Assembly: GCF_020615385.1 (NCBI RefSeq)
Contig: NZ_JAJAVB010000007.1
Location: 1 to 64,000, forward strand
DNA length: 64,000 nt
Source: Jiella soli
Lineage (GTDB): Bacteria; Pseudomonadota; Alphaproteobacteria; Rhizobiales; Rhizobiaceae
Reading direction: 5' to 3'
Shown here: piece after piece, positions 20,017 through 28,863 of the stretch
Layout: each line of letters starts with the position of its first letter
Position numbering within the stretch: position 1 is the first letter of the stretch
Translations under genes and position numbers: made by a program
Notes under the pieces: model-generated
What the model was told of the DNA's origin: nothing
The model's input: only the letters and a program-made list of their open reading frames with translations
The model's database searches: none

Positions 20017-20871
20017 TCACGGCAGTTTCTGGTCGAGGAGGATGACTTCCGAGAACAGATGGTCGACGTCCCCGGCCTGCACCCCTGCCGCCGGCCGGTA
20101 CCAGCGCGCGAGCGGGATCGTCTCGACCTCGCCGGGATCGTCGCCAGCCCTGATCCAGCGACTGTCGACGGCCAGGACCCCGCTTTCGCGGGAGACGATC
20201 GTATCGGCGATCTCGGCCGCATGAGCCGACAGGAAGCCGGGATCCGAACAGTGGAGGATCTCGTGATAGGCCACCGCTTCGCCCTTCAACTTGCGCTGCC
20301 AGACGAGCCAGACGCCGTTGTCGCCGATGATCGCCTGGTGGATGTCGAAGCCGCGGTGGAGGTCGAAGGTCCGCCGGTCGGGCGGCGCGAGACGGTCTCG
20401 GATCGCGCCGGGCTCCGTGATCGAGGCGAACGGACGGCGCATCTCGCGCGGCCGGTAAAGGCTCCGCGACTGGTCGAGGATCGAGAAGCCGAGAGCCCGG
20501 ATCTTGCGCCCAGTGGCACGGCGCGCGGTCATCGTGTGATAGGTGACCTCAGGCCGCGCCATGCCGGACCGCAGCAGCACGTCGCCGGTACCGTCGCCGC
20601 GATAATCCGCGAGAAGATACCAGGAGGACAGGTCGCAGAAGCGCCGCGTCGCCCCGCCGACGTCACGGTCGCTGTAGATCGTCGCCATGAAGCCGACCAC
20701 CTGCCCGCGATCCTCGACCAGCCAGCCGCGTTCCATGTCGGCGGGTCGCCAGGGATAGTCGAGGATCAGGCGCCAGCGCTCCGGCGCGATCCTGCGGTTC
20801 ATCCGTTCATGGAGCAGCGCAGCGACGGTGTCGATATCGCCGTCGCCGGCCGGCCTGACGACGGCACTCAT
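20017..20871 (-). CDS. GNAT-like N-acetyltransferase domain protein
   Basis: 284 aa. The first 150 residues read as a GNAT fold (VRPAGDGDIDTVAALLHERM, then WLVEDRGQVVGFMATIYSD as the central strands and LADYRGDGTGDVLL in the acetyl-CoA loop position). The C-terminal 130 residues are unassigned and include YHEILHCSDPGF. It overlaps the second deacetylase-like gene by 4 bp. Together they suggest acylation and de-acylation of a glycan or glycan precursor, which is inference from context; no substrate can be read from the sequence. Confidence 0.7.
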   Translation of the reverse strand: MSAVVRPAGDGDIDTVAALLHERMNRRIAPERWRLILDYPWRPADMERGWLVEDRGQVVGFMATIYSDRDVGGATRRFCDLSSWYLLADYRGDGTGDVLLRSGMARPEVTYHTMTARRATGRKIRALGFSILDQSRSLYRPREMRRPFASITEPGAIRDRLAPPDRRTFDLHRGFDIHQAIIGDNGVWLVWQRKLKGEAVAYHEILHCSDPGFLSAHAAEIADTIVSRESGVLAVDSRWIRAGDDPGEVETIPLARWYRPAAGVQAGDVDHLFSEVILLDQKLP

Positions 20872-21659
20872 CGCGCGACCACCCCATCCCCGGCGCCGGC
20901 GGGCGAACGGAAGAGATCCCCCGCGCTCAGGAAGCGCACGGCCGGATGGCCTGCGAGGCGTGAAAGGATCGCCTCCAAGAACGCCCAGGTCTCGGCGTCG
21001 TGGTCCAGATGATGGGTGAGGATGCCGAAGGGCTCGGCGGGACCCGCCCCGGCGAGCCGGCGCGCCTCAAGGCGCTCGGCGGCAAGCCGGATCAGCTTGG
21101 CCGCGCCGGCAAAGCGCGCACCGCCCTTCCATGTCAGGAGATCGAGATGGGCGTTGACCTCGCGCAGACCCGTCGGCCGGCGATGTGGGTCCGAGGGCCC
21201 GAAGACCGAGAGGCCGCGATAGCCGGCCGCCGGAAGGGCGTCGGCCACCGCGGGCTCGATGCGGTTCCAGGGCGGCACCATGACCGGCAGGAAGCTCGCG
21301 CCGAAGACCTCGGCAAGGCGCGCGCGGCCGGCAGCAAGCTCAGCCATGACAGCATCCACCGTCCGGTCGCCGCCGCACTCGACCGCCCGGCCGCCCGGCG
21401 CAGCGTGGTTCCTGTGGGCAAACCCATGCTGGAGGACGGCGACGAGCGGATCGGCCAGCACGTCGGCCAGACGCTCGTCGAGAGCGGCAGGCACGGCCGC
21501 CACCGCCAGCGGAACGCCGTGACGCGCCGCGGCGGCGAGGAGGCGGTCGAGCTGCCCGCCCGGGCGGTCGGCGTCGTCGTCGCGCCACCAGACTTCGACC
21601 TGCCGGCCGGCGGCGGCCCAGAGACCCAGTTCCCGTTCGAGTTCGTCGGCTTCGATCAT
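20868..21659 (-). CDS. Polysaccharide deacetylase-like protein (WWRDDDA family), copy 2
   Basis: 263 aa. It shares with the protein at 2360-3187 the blocks EVWWRDDDA, HGFAHRNH, PPWNRIEP, NAHLDLLTW and LTHHLDHDA, in the same order and spacing, so the two are paralogues. Compact CE4-like fold, no signal peptide. The ATG at 21659 starts the homologous region but has only a weak ribosome site, so the start is uncertain. It heads the minus-strand glycan cluster. Confidence 0.8.
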   Translation of the reverse strand: MIEADELERELGLWAAAGRQVEVWWRDDDADRPGGQLDRLLAAAARHGVPLAVAAVPAALDERLADVLADPLVAVLQHGFAHRNHAAPGGRAVECGGDRTVDAVMAELAAGRARLAEVFGASFLPVMVPPWNRIEPAVADALPAAGYRGLSVFGPSDPHRRPTGLREVNAHLDLLTWKGGARFAGAAKLIRLAAERLEARRLAGAGPAEPFGILTHHLDHDAETWAFLEAILSRLAGHPAVRFLSAGDLFRSPAGAGDGVVAR

Positions 21660-21836
21660 CGGGCCGGGATAGTCCGCATCGGCCGCAACGGCAATGGCGG
21701 CGCGGATGCTCGGCCCTGAAACGGAGACGAAACTCTTTTCCTTCGCCGCGAAGTCATAACGAAACCGAGGCGCCCTAAGCCGGTCCCATCGAAACCCGCC
21801 TCCCCCTGCAAGAGGGTCTGGCGGACCTTTGACTGG

Positions 21837-22067
21837 ATGAATACCATGTGTGCCGCATCCCCCAACATTCCGGCCAGCCGTCTGGCGCTGGTGTCCACCC
21901 TCGCCGCGCGCCTTCGCGGCAAGAGCCTCGGTCGCCGTCGCGCGCCCCACTCGACCGCCCGTCTCAGCGACTACATGCTGGCCGATCTCGGCCTGACGCC
22001 GGTCGGCCCGGTCCGCGACAGTCGCCGCTACCTCGCCGAAGACAGTCTCGGCATCGCCTTCGACTAG
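21837..22067 (+). CDS. DUF1127 small protein
   Basis: 76 aa (or 73 from the ATG at 21846). A basic, Arg-rich N-terminal half is followed by LSDYMLADLGLTPVG, the hallmark of DUF1127 (YjiS-like) proteins. Some family members bind RNA and affect small-RNA turnover or phosphate/carbon metabolism in alphaproteobacteria; the role here is unknown. Divergent from the deacetylase-like gene, with 177 bp between. Confidence 0.8.
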   Translation: MNTMCAASPNIPASRLALVSTLAARLRGKSLGRRRAPHSTARLSDYMLADLGLTPVGPVRDSRRYLAEDSLGIAFD

Positions 22068-22227
22068 CCGGAACCGCACGGCCGCCGGGCCGACCGGCGA
22101 CATCGCGTCAGTCTCGGAGTAGATCCGCAGACGCCGCGGCGGAAACCGGCGGCTGACGACTGGCGAGCCGCCGCGATCCGTGTATGGATATTTTCGGTTG
22201 TTTGCGGCGGCGTCGGGTCTGCCGACC

Positions 22228-23976
22228 ATGACGGACCTCGTCACCATGTCGAGCGAATATCTGGAATTTGCCGATCCGGTCGATTTGCCGAGCGACAAGA
22301 CGGCGTCGCCGGGCTGGAAGCTGGCGATCATCGACGACGACGAGGCCGTGCACGAGGGCACGGCCTTCGCCCTCAGGCATTTCTCGCTGAACGGCCGCGG
22401 CATGGACCTCATCGGCGCGCGATCGGCGGAAGCCGGCCTGACGCTCTTGCGCGACAATCCCGATACGGCGGTGATCCTGCTCGACGTGGTGATGGAGACC
22501 GACGACGCGGGCCTGCGCCTCGCGCGGGCGATCCGGCAGGAACTCGGCAACGAGATCGTCCGCATCATCCTGCGCACCGGCCAGCCGGGTCAGGCGCCGG
22601 AGCACCGGATCGTCGTCGACTACGACATCAACGACTACAAGGCCAAGACCGAGCTGACTGCGGAGAAGCTGTTCACGACGCTGACCGCGGCGCTGCGCAG
22701 CTACGAGCAGCTGAAGCGCCTGGACGACACCCGCATCGGCCTCGAAATGATCGTCGCGGCTTCCGCGGCGCTGTTCGACGACCGTTCGCTGAAGACCCTC
22801 GCCCATGGCGTCCTCATCCAGCTGAACGCGCTGCTCGCGCTGGAAACCGCGGGCATCCTCGTCCTGCGCGAGGGCGGCGCCGACGCGCATGCCGTCCTTG
22901 CCAGCCTCGGTCGCTTCGCCGAGACCAGCCTGCCCCGCTTCGACTATGCCGCCGCCTTCCTCGAGGCTTCGGCCGCCGGGGGTCCGCTGCGCAAGGACGG
23001 GCTGATCTTCCTCTATGTCAGGACCGGCGGCGGCGCGGAAATCCTCGTCGCGCTCGAGACGGACGCCGTCCTGAGCGACACCCAGGTCTCGCTGGTCTCG
23101 GTCTTCTCGGCCAAGCTTGCGATCGCCTTCGACAATGCCCGGCTCTATGACGAACTGCGGCAGGCGAACGACGCGCTGGAGGCGCGGGTCGAGCAGCGCA
23201 CCGCCGAGCTTCTTGCCGCCAACGAGCGGCTGGAAGCGCAGAGCGCGCTCCTGAAGCGGGTGAATGCCTTCAAGAACGAGATGCTGGGCACGATCGCCCA
23301 CGATCTGAAGAACCCGCTGGCCGTCGTCCTTGGCCGCGCGGAGATGCTCGCGACCCTGTCCAAGGATCTCGTCGAGCCGACCCGGACCATGCTCGCCAAC
23401 CAGATCGAGCATGTGCGCAACGCCGCCAACCGCATGACCCGGATCGTCGACGTCTCGATCGCCGATGCCTTGGCCGATGCGATGGACATCCATGTCAACC
23501 ACCGGCGCGCCGACCTTGCAGAGCTCGCCCGCAGCGTCGCCGACCTCAACAGCCATCTCGCCGAAGCCAAGAGCCAAGCGCTGGAAATCCGCCTCGACCA
23601 GCGGCTGCCGGTCGTCTGCGATCCCGATCGGATGACGGAGGCGATCGACAATCTCGTCAGCAATGCGGTCAAATATGCGCCGATCGGCGGGCGCATCGCG
23701 ATCGAGGCGGTCGAGGAGGCCGGAACCGCGCGCATCAGCGTGTCCGATTCCGGGCCCGGGCTGCGCGGCGACGATATCATGCGCCTGTTCGGGCGCTTCC
23801 AGCGGCTGTCGGCGCAGCCGACGGGCGGCGAGAGCTCGACCGGGCTCGGCCTGTCGATCGTGCGCCGGATCGTCGACCTCCACGAGGGCGACGTCGAGGT
23901 GGTGGAGAACGGCCCGCTCGGCGGCGCGTCCTTCACCATCACGCTGCCGCTTCGCCAGGGGATGACGCAGGCATGA
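22228..23976 (+). CDS. Receiver-DUF3369-histidine kinase hybrid
   Basis: About 582 aa from ATG 22228; ATGs at 22180 and 22246 are alternatives, none with a convincing ribosome site. An N-terminal receiver domain (IIDDDEAVH; phospho-acceptor Asp86 in VILLDVVME) is followed by a DUF3369 region (about 170-310), a coiled coil (about 310-345) and a HisKA/HATPase kinase core with phospho-His358 (TIAHDLKNPL), N-box NLVSNAVKY and GLGLSIV. There are no membrane segments, so it is a cytosolic kinase whose input may be phosphorylation of its own receiver. Its stop overlaps the OmpR-type regulator by 4 bp, indicating a cognate pair. Confidence 0.9.
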   Translation: MTDLVTMSSEYLEFADPVDLPSDKTASPGWKLAIIDDDEAVHEGTAFALRHFSLNGRGMDLIGARSAEAGLTLLRDNPDTAVILLDVVMETDDAGLRLARAIRQELGNEIVRIILRTGQPGQAPEHRIVVDYDINDYKAKTELTAEKLFTTLTAALRSYEQLKRLDDTRIGLEMIVAASAALFDDRSLKTLAHGVLIQLNALLALETAGILVLREGGADAHAVLASLGRFAETSLPRFDYAAAFLEASAAGGPLRKDGLIFLYVRTGGGAEILVALETDAVLSDTQVSLVSVFSAKLAIAFDNARLYDELRQANDALEARVEQRTAELLAANERLEAQSALLKRVNAFKNEMLGTIAHDLKNPLAVVLGRAEMLATLSKDLVEPTRTMLANQIEHVRNAANRMTRIVDVSIADALADAMDIHVNHRRADLAELARSVADLNSHLAEAKSQALEIRLDQRLPVVCDPDRMTEAIDNLVSNAVKYAPIGGRIAIEAVEEAGTARISVSDSGPGLRGDDIMRLFGRFQRLSAQPTGGESSTGLGLSIVRRIVDLHEGDVEVVENGPLGGASFTITLPLRQGMTQA

Positions 23977-24692
23977 GCGAACCGAGGATCTTCATCGTCG
24001 ACGACGAAGCGGCGACGCGCGACATGGTCGGCGACTATCTCGCCCTCAACGGCTATTGCGTGCGGCTGCTCGACGGCGGCTCGGCGCTGAGGGCCGCCCT
24101 TGCCGAGGACAGACCGGACCTCATTGTGCTCGACCTCAACATGCCTGGCGAGGACGGCCTGTCGATCGTGCGCAGCCTGAAGGCGGAAAACGACCTGCCG
24201 GTGATCATGCTGACCGCGACGGCGAGCCTGGTCGACCGCGTGGTCGGGCTGGAGCTCGGCGCGGACGACTATGTCGCCAAGCCCTGCGAGCTGCGCGAAC
24301 TGCTTGCCCGGATCCGCTCGGTCCTCAGGCGCAGCGCCGCCGCGCGCGCCGCCGCGGCGGAAGGAACGACCCCGCCGCCGCGGCGGGAAATCCGCTTCGG
24401 AACCAAATGGCTCGATCTCGATGCGCAGCTCCTGCGCGACGACAGCGGCGAGGAGATCGGGCTCGTCCAGAGCGAATTCAGCCTGCTGAAGGCCTTCGCC
24501 GAGAATCCGCGCCGGGTTCTCACCCGCGAGCGGCTCCTCGATCTCGCCAGCGCCCGCGACAGCGATCCGTTCGACCGTGCGATCGACGTCAGGATCACCC
24601 GCATCCGCAAGAAGGTCGAGCCCGATCCCGCGCATCCGACGGTGATCCGCACCGTGCGCGGCGCCGGCTACCTGTTCTCGCCGGAAGGCTGA
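23973..24692 (+). CDS. OmpR/PhoB-family response regulator
   Basis: 239 aa. Receiver domain 1-120 with acidic pocket VDDE (9-12), phospho-acceptor Asp54 (IVLDLNMPGEDG) and Lys in DDYVAKPCE. After a Pro/Ala linker comes a winged-helix DNA-binding domain (about 140-239; RVLTRERLLDLA, RTVRGAGYLF). The start overlaps the upstream kinase. Its targets are not visible, but the following kinase and binding-protein genes on the same strand are candidates. Confidence 0.95.
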   Translation: MSEPRIFIVDDEAATRDMVGDYLALNGYCVRLLDGGSALRAALAEDRPDLIVLDLNMPGEDGLSIVRSLKAENDLPVIMLTATASLVDRVVGLELGADDYVAKPCELRELLARIRSVLRRSAAARAAAAEGTTPPPRREIRFGTKWLDLDAQLLRDDSGEEIGLVQSEFSLLKAFAENPRRVLTRERLLDLASARDSDPFDRAIDVRITRIRKKVEPDPAHPTVIRTVRGAGYLFSPEG

Positions 24693-24880
24693 AAAGGCGG
24701 GAGGCGGCGAGCGACGAAATCGCCACGAAACATCCGCCTGCGAAAACCTCGTGAAACGAACGTCGCCGGCGGGGGCCGGCCGGGACGCGACATGACACGT
24801 GACGATCCAGCGCGGCGCGACGGGCGAGCCGCGCTTTTCCTCGATGCGGCACTGCGACCGGACATCCGGAGGCTGCCGGC

Positions 24881-27241
24881 ATGCGCCACGACCTGACCTT
24901 GCCGCGCCGCGCCTCCTTGCCGGCGACCGGCACCGGCGGATCCGACGCCTCTATCCTCAGATTGTCGATCGCCCACCGCGTCTTTCTCGTCGGGGCGGTT
25001 CCGATCGCGCTCGCCGTGGTCATCGGCATCGCCTCGATCATCCTGCTCGACCGCGCCGACGAGGCGCGGCGCGGCGCGCTGACCGTCGCAACCGTGTTTC
25101 GCCACGTCGTTGCCGCGATGGCCGAGCGCGACGCCTTCATCGCTGCCGATCCGAGCGAGCGGGACCGTCATCAGTCGGCCTTCGCCGCGTCGACCGCGGG
25201 AGCCAATGCCGGGCTGAAGGAGATCGCCGACGGGATCGAGGATCCGATGTATGCCGAGGCGGTGTCGGCGACGATCACCGCTCTGGATCGCTTCCGCCTT
25301 GCGATGGACGAACTGAAGTCGGCGATCGGCAGGAACGACGAGCGGCTGGCGGCGACCGAGGCGCAGCTTGCCTCGCTGATCGCGCTCACCGACGAGGCGC
25401 GGATCCGCCAGCACGCGGCGAATGTCGACGTGGTCGACACCCTGCGGGCGCGCGACGCCAAGCTGCGCGAGGCCCAGAACCTGACTGCCGCCGCGCAGCG
25501 CATGCGCACCGCCGTGGTCGACGCCTGGACGAAGCGCCTCCAGTCCGGCGGACGCAGTCTCGGTGAGGAGGATGCGACCGAACGGGCCAGGCTCGCCAAT
25601 GCCGCCGCCGCGCTCAGCGATACGCTCGACGCGGCAAGGCTCTTCGACGAGACGACGCCGCTGCGGGCCCTCGTCGACGGGGTCGTGGCCGGCGGCAGCC
25701 CCGACGCGGCGCTGGCCTGGATCGACCGGCGGCTGAAGATCGACGGCACCGCTGCCCGCTCGCTGCAGGAGGAAGTCGCCGAACTCCTGACCTACACAGT
25801 GGAGGCGCATGAGACCGAACAAGCGACGCAGAACATCGCGGTCGAGACGCTGAAGCTGTCGCAACGGACCAGCGACGCCATGCGCCGGCGCAATATCGAC
25901 GCGATCAGCGCGGTGCTCGAGGAAAGCCGCCAGCTTGCCGACAAGATCGCCTCGCTGCCGATCTCGCCGCTGATCCAGACCGAGATGCTCGACGCGCTCG
26001 ACTTGTGGCGCGGCGACCTGACCGATGTCCGCGGCGGCTTGGCGACGCAGAACGACCTCCTGCAGCGCATGAGTCAGACCTCGGGCGAGATGGTCTTCGA
26101 GGTCTCCAACCTCAACACCGCGCTCTCGGCCAACGCCGACGTCACCGGGACCGCGGCGCGGCGCATCCTGATGCTCAGCGCCGGCTTCGGCCTCGTCGCA
26201 GCCGCCTTCTTCGGTTTCGTCGTCGCCCATTCCATCACGCGGCCCTTGAAGCGGCTGGAGCACGACATGCTGGAGCGCGCGATCAACCCGGCCGCCGGGC
26301 CGCTGCCCGATCGTGGACGACGCGACGAGGTCGGCCAGATGGCGCGCGCGACGAACCATTTCCTCGACGAGCTCGGCAAGCGCGAGAGCGCGCTCATGGC
26401 CGCCAAGGAGGATACCGACCGGGCGCTCGCGCAGCTGAAGCGGGCCCAGCGCGAACTGATCCAGAGCGAGAAGCTCGCCTCGCTCGGCCAGCTCGTCGCC
26501 GGCGTCGCCCACGAGATCAACACCCCGCTCGGCGTCGCGCTGACCACGGCCACCGTCCTGCGCGAGGAAACCGCCGCCTTCCAATCCGCCGCCGGCGCCG
26601 GAAAAGTCACGCGGCAGGCCTTCGACGACTTCATCGCCAGGACCGGCGAGGGCGCGCGGCTGATCGCGGCCAATCTCGACCGCGCCGCCCATCTCGTCGT
26701 CAGCTTCAAGCAGGTCGCCGCCGACCAGGCGAGCGGCGAGCGGCGGGCCTTCCTGATGGATGCCTTTGCCGACGAACTCTTCACCAGCCTCGGACCCATG
26801 GGCCGGCGCGCGGGCCACAAGGTCACCGTCGTCTGCGAACCGGGGATCGAGATGCAGTCCTATCCGGGCGCGCTCTCGCAGGTTCTGACCAATCTCCTGA
26901 CCAACGCCTATGTCCACGGCTTCGACGGGATCGAGGGCGGCAAGGTGCGCATCGAGATCGCCCGCCACGGCGAGGACCTGGTCAGGATCGTCTTTTCCGA
27001 CGACGGCCGCGGGATCCTGTCGCGCAACCGCGAGCGCATCTTCGATCCCTTCTTCACCACGCGCCGGGCCAGCGGCTCGACCGGCCTCGGGCTCCACATC
27101 GTCTACAACCTCGTCACCGCGACGCTCGGCGGCACCATCGGCTGCGCCAGCGAGCCCGGCGAGGGCACGCGCTTCACCATCGACATTCCGCGCCAGCGCT
27201 CGCAGGCCCCGGCCGCTGGCGAGGCCATCGCGCAATCTTGA
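24881..27241 (+). CDS. Membrane-bound sensor histidine kinase
   Basis: 786 aa. A first membrane segment (VFLVGAVPIALAVVIGIASI, about 29-48), a long helical periplasmic sensor of about 370 residues, a second membrane segment (ILMLSAGFGLVAAAFFGFVV, about 428-447), HAMP, a coiled coil, then a HisKA/HATPase core with phospho-His544 (GVAHEINTPLG), N-box NLLTNAYVHG and STGLGLHIVYNL. There is no receiver domain. It may phosphorylate the OmpR-type regulator encoded upstream. A peptide-binding protein gene follows 17 bp downstream, suggesting sensing of a ligand captured by that protein. Confidence 0.92.
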   Translation: MRHDLTLPRRASLPATGTGGSDASILRLSIAHRVFLVGAVPIALAVVIGIASIILLDRADEARRGALTVATVFRHVVAAMAERDAFIAADPSERDRHQSAFAASTAGANAGLKEIADGIEDPMYAEAVSATITALDRFRLAMDELKSAIGRNDERLAATEAQLASLIALTDEARIRQHAANVDVVDTLRARDAKLREAQNLTAAAQRMRTAVVDAWTKRLQSGGRSLGEEDATERARLANAAAALSDTLDAARLFDETTPLRALVDGVVAGGSPDAALAWIDRRLKIDGTAARSLQEEVAELLTYTVEAHETEQATQNIAVETLKLSQRTSDAMRRRNIDAISAVLEESRQLADKIASLPISPLIQTEMLDALDLWRGDLTDVRGGLATQNDLLQRMSQTSGEMVFEVSNLNTALSANADVTGTAARRILMLSAGFGLVAAAFFGFVVAHSITRPLKRLEHDMLERAINPAAGPLPDRGRRDEVGQMARATNHFLDELGKRESALMAAKEDTDRALAQLKRAQRELIQSEKLASLGQLVAGVAHEINTPLGVALTTATVLREETAAFQSAAGAGKVTRQAFDDFIARTGEGARLIAANLDRAAHLVVSFKQVAADQASGERRAFLMDAFADELFTSLGPMGRRAGHKVTVVCEPGIEMQSYPGALSQVLTNLLTNAYVHGFDGIEGGKVRIEIARHGEDLVRIVFSDDGRGILSRNRERIFDPFFTTRRASGSTGLGLHIVYNLVTATLGGTIGCASEPGEGTRFTIDIPRQRSQAPAAGEAIAQS

Positions 27242-27258
27242 AAGCAGGAACCAACGCC

Positions 27259-28863
27259 ATGCGGAGCACGCTCGCCGCCCTCCTCCTCGGCCTCGCCGCC
27301 TCGGTGCTTCCGGCACCGACGCTCGCCAAGACCCTCGTCTTCTGCTCGGAAGGCAGCCCCGAAACCGTCTCGCCGCCGCTGGCGATCACCGGGACGGCGA
27401 TGGATGCGGCGCGGCCGATGTTCAACAACCTCGTCGAGTTCTCGCCCGGCACCACCGATCTCAGGCCGGCCCTCGCCGAGAGCTGGACGATCTCGCCGGA
27501 CGGGCGCGAATACACCTTCAAGCTTCGCCAGGGCGTCCACTTCCACGCCAATGCGGACTTCAAGCCGACGCGGATGCTGAACGCGACGGACGTCGTCTTC
27601 AGCTTCCTCAGGCAATGGAAGGAGGACAATCCGTTCCACGACGTCGGCGGCAGCCATTTCGACTATTTCCTCGACATGGGCATGCCCGACCTTCTGGAGA
27701 TGATCGAGGCCGTCGATGACATGACCGTGCGCATCCGTCTGAAGCGTCCGGAAGCGCCGTTCCTCGCCGATCTCGCTTTGCCCTTCAACGCCATCCTCTC
27801 CGCCGAATATGCGGACGCGATGCTGAAGGCGGGAACGCCGGAGAAGCTCGACCTCGCCCCGATCGGCACCGGCCCGTACAAATTCTCCGACTTCCGCAAG
27901 GATGTCGCGATCCGCTACCGCGCCTTCGACGACTATTGGCGCGGCCGGCCGGCGATCGACACGCTGGTCTTCTCGATCACCGCGACGCCGGCTGCGAGGC
28001 TGACCAAGCTGAAGGCCGGGGAATGCCATGTGATGGCCTTTCCGAGCCCGTCGGAAACCGGCACGATCGAGAACGATCCGCGGCTGAGGCTCCTGAAGCT
28101 CAAGGGCTTCAACATCGGCTATCTGGCGATCAACACGACCAAGCCGCCCTTCGACGACCTGCGCGTCCGCAAGGCGCTCAACCTCGCGATCGATAAGGCA
28201 GCGATCCTGCAGGCGATCTTCCCCGGCACCGGCACCGCCGCCAAGAACCCGCTGCCGCCGACGCTCTGGGCCTATAACGACGCCATCGAGCCCTACCCCT
28301 ACGATCCCGCGGAGGCGCAGCGGCTGCTCACCGAAGCCGGCGTTGGCGGCGGGCTGACCACCGACCTGTGGTACATGCCGGTGAGCCGGCCCTACAATCC
28401 GAACGGACGGCGCATGGCCGAGATGATCGCCGCCGATCTCGAACCGCTCGGCATCCGGCTGATGCTGAAGACGGCCGACTGGGACGACTATCGCGAGAAG
28501 CTGCAGAACGGCGAGAGTACGCTGTCGCTCTATGGCTGGACCGGCGACAACGGCGACCCGGATAATTTCATGCACACGCTCCTGAGCTGCACCGCCGCGC
28601 GGCGCGGCGGCAACAACATCGCGCGCTGGTGCGATCCCGCCTTCGACGACCGCGTCACCCGGGCAAAGGAGGTCGCCGACCGCGAGACCCGCAAGCGGCT
28701 CTACGACGAGGCGCAGGAAATCTTCCACGACCAGGCGCCATGGGTGCCGATCGCCCATTCGGTGTTCCTCGTCGCCACCCGCGCCGAGGTCGAGAACTTC
28801 ACCATGGATCCGCTCGGCTATCACGTCTTCGAGCGCGTCGACCTCAAGGATCCGGTGAACTGA
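27259..28863 (+). CDS. ABC transporter substrate-binding protein, family 5 (DppA-like)
   Basis: 534 aa. Signal peptide of about 23 residues (LAALLLGLAASVLPAPTLAK), then LVFCSEGSPETVSPP and the SBP_bac_5 core: ALAESWTISPDGREYTFKLR, IGTGPYKFSDFRKD and RKALNLAIDKAAIL. The length is normal for dipeptide/heme-binding DppA proteins. AGGAA precedes the ATG by eight bases. No permease genes follow, so it either serves the permeases at 6639-8791 or another transporter, or acts as a ligand-presenting partner of the kinase immediately upstream. Its end overlaps the convergent cyclase gene by 20 bp. Confidence 0.93.
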   Translation: MRSTLAALLLGLAASVLPAPTLAKTLVFCSEGSPETVSPPLAITGTAMDAARPMFNNLVEFSPGTTDLRPALAESWTISPDGREYTFKLRQGVHFHANADFKPTRMLNATDVVFSFLRQWKEDNPFHDVGGSHFDYFLDMGMPDLLEMIEAVDDMTVRIRLKRPEAPFLADLALPFNAILSAEYADAMLKAGTPEKLDLAPIGTGPYKFSDFRKDVAIRYRAFDDYWRGRPAIDTLVFSITATPAARLTKLKAGECHVMAFPSPSETGTIENDPRLRLLKLKGFNIGYLAINTTKPPFDDLRVRKALNLAIDKAAILQAIFPGTGTAAKNPLPPTLWAYNDAIEPYPYDPAEAQRLLTEAGVGGGLTTDLWYMPVSRPYNPNGRRMAEMIAADLEPLGIRLMLKTADWDDYREKLQNGESTLSLYGWTGDNGDPDNFMHTLLSCTAARRGGNNIARWCDPAFDDRVTRAKEVADRETRKRLYDEAQEIFHDQAPWVPIAHSVFLVATRAEVENFTMDPLGYHVFERVDLKDPVN

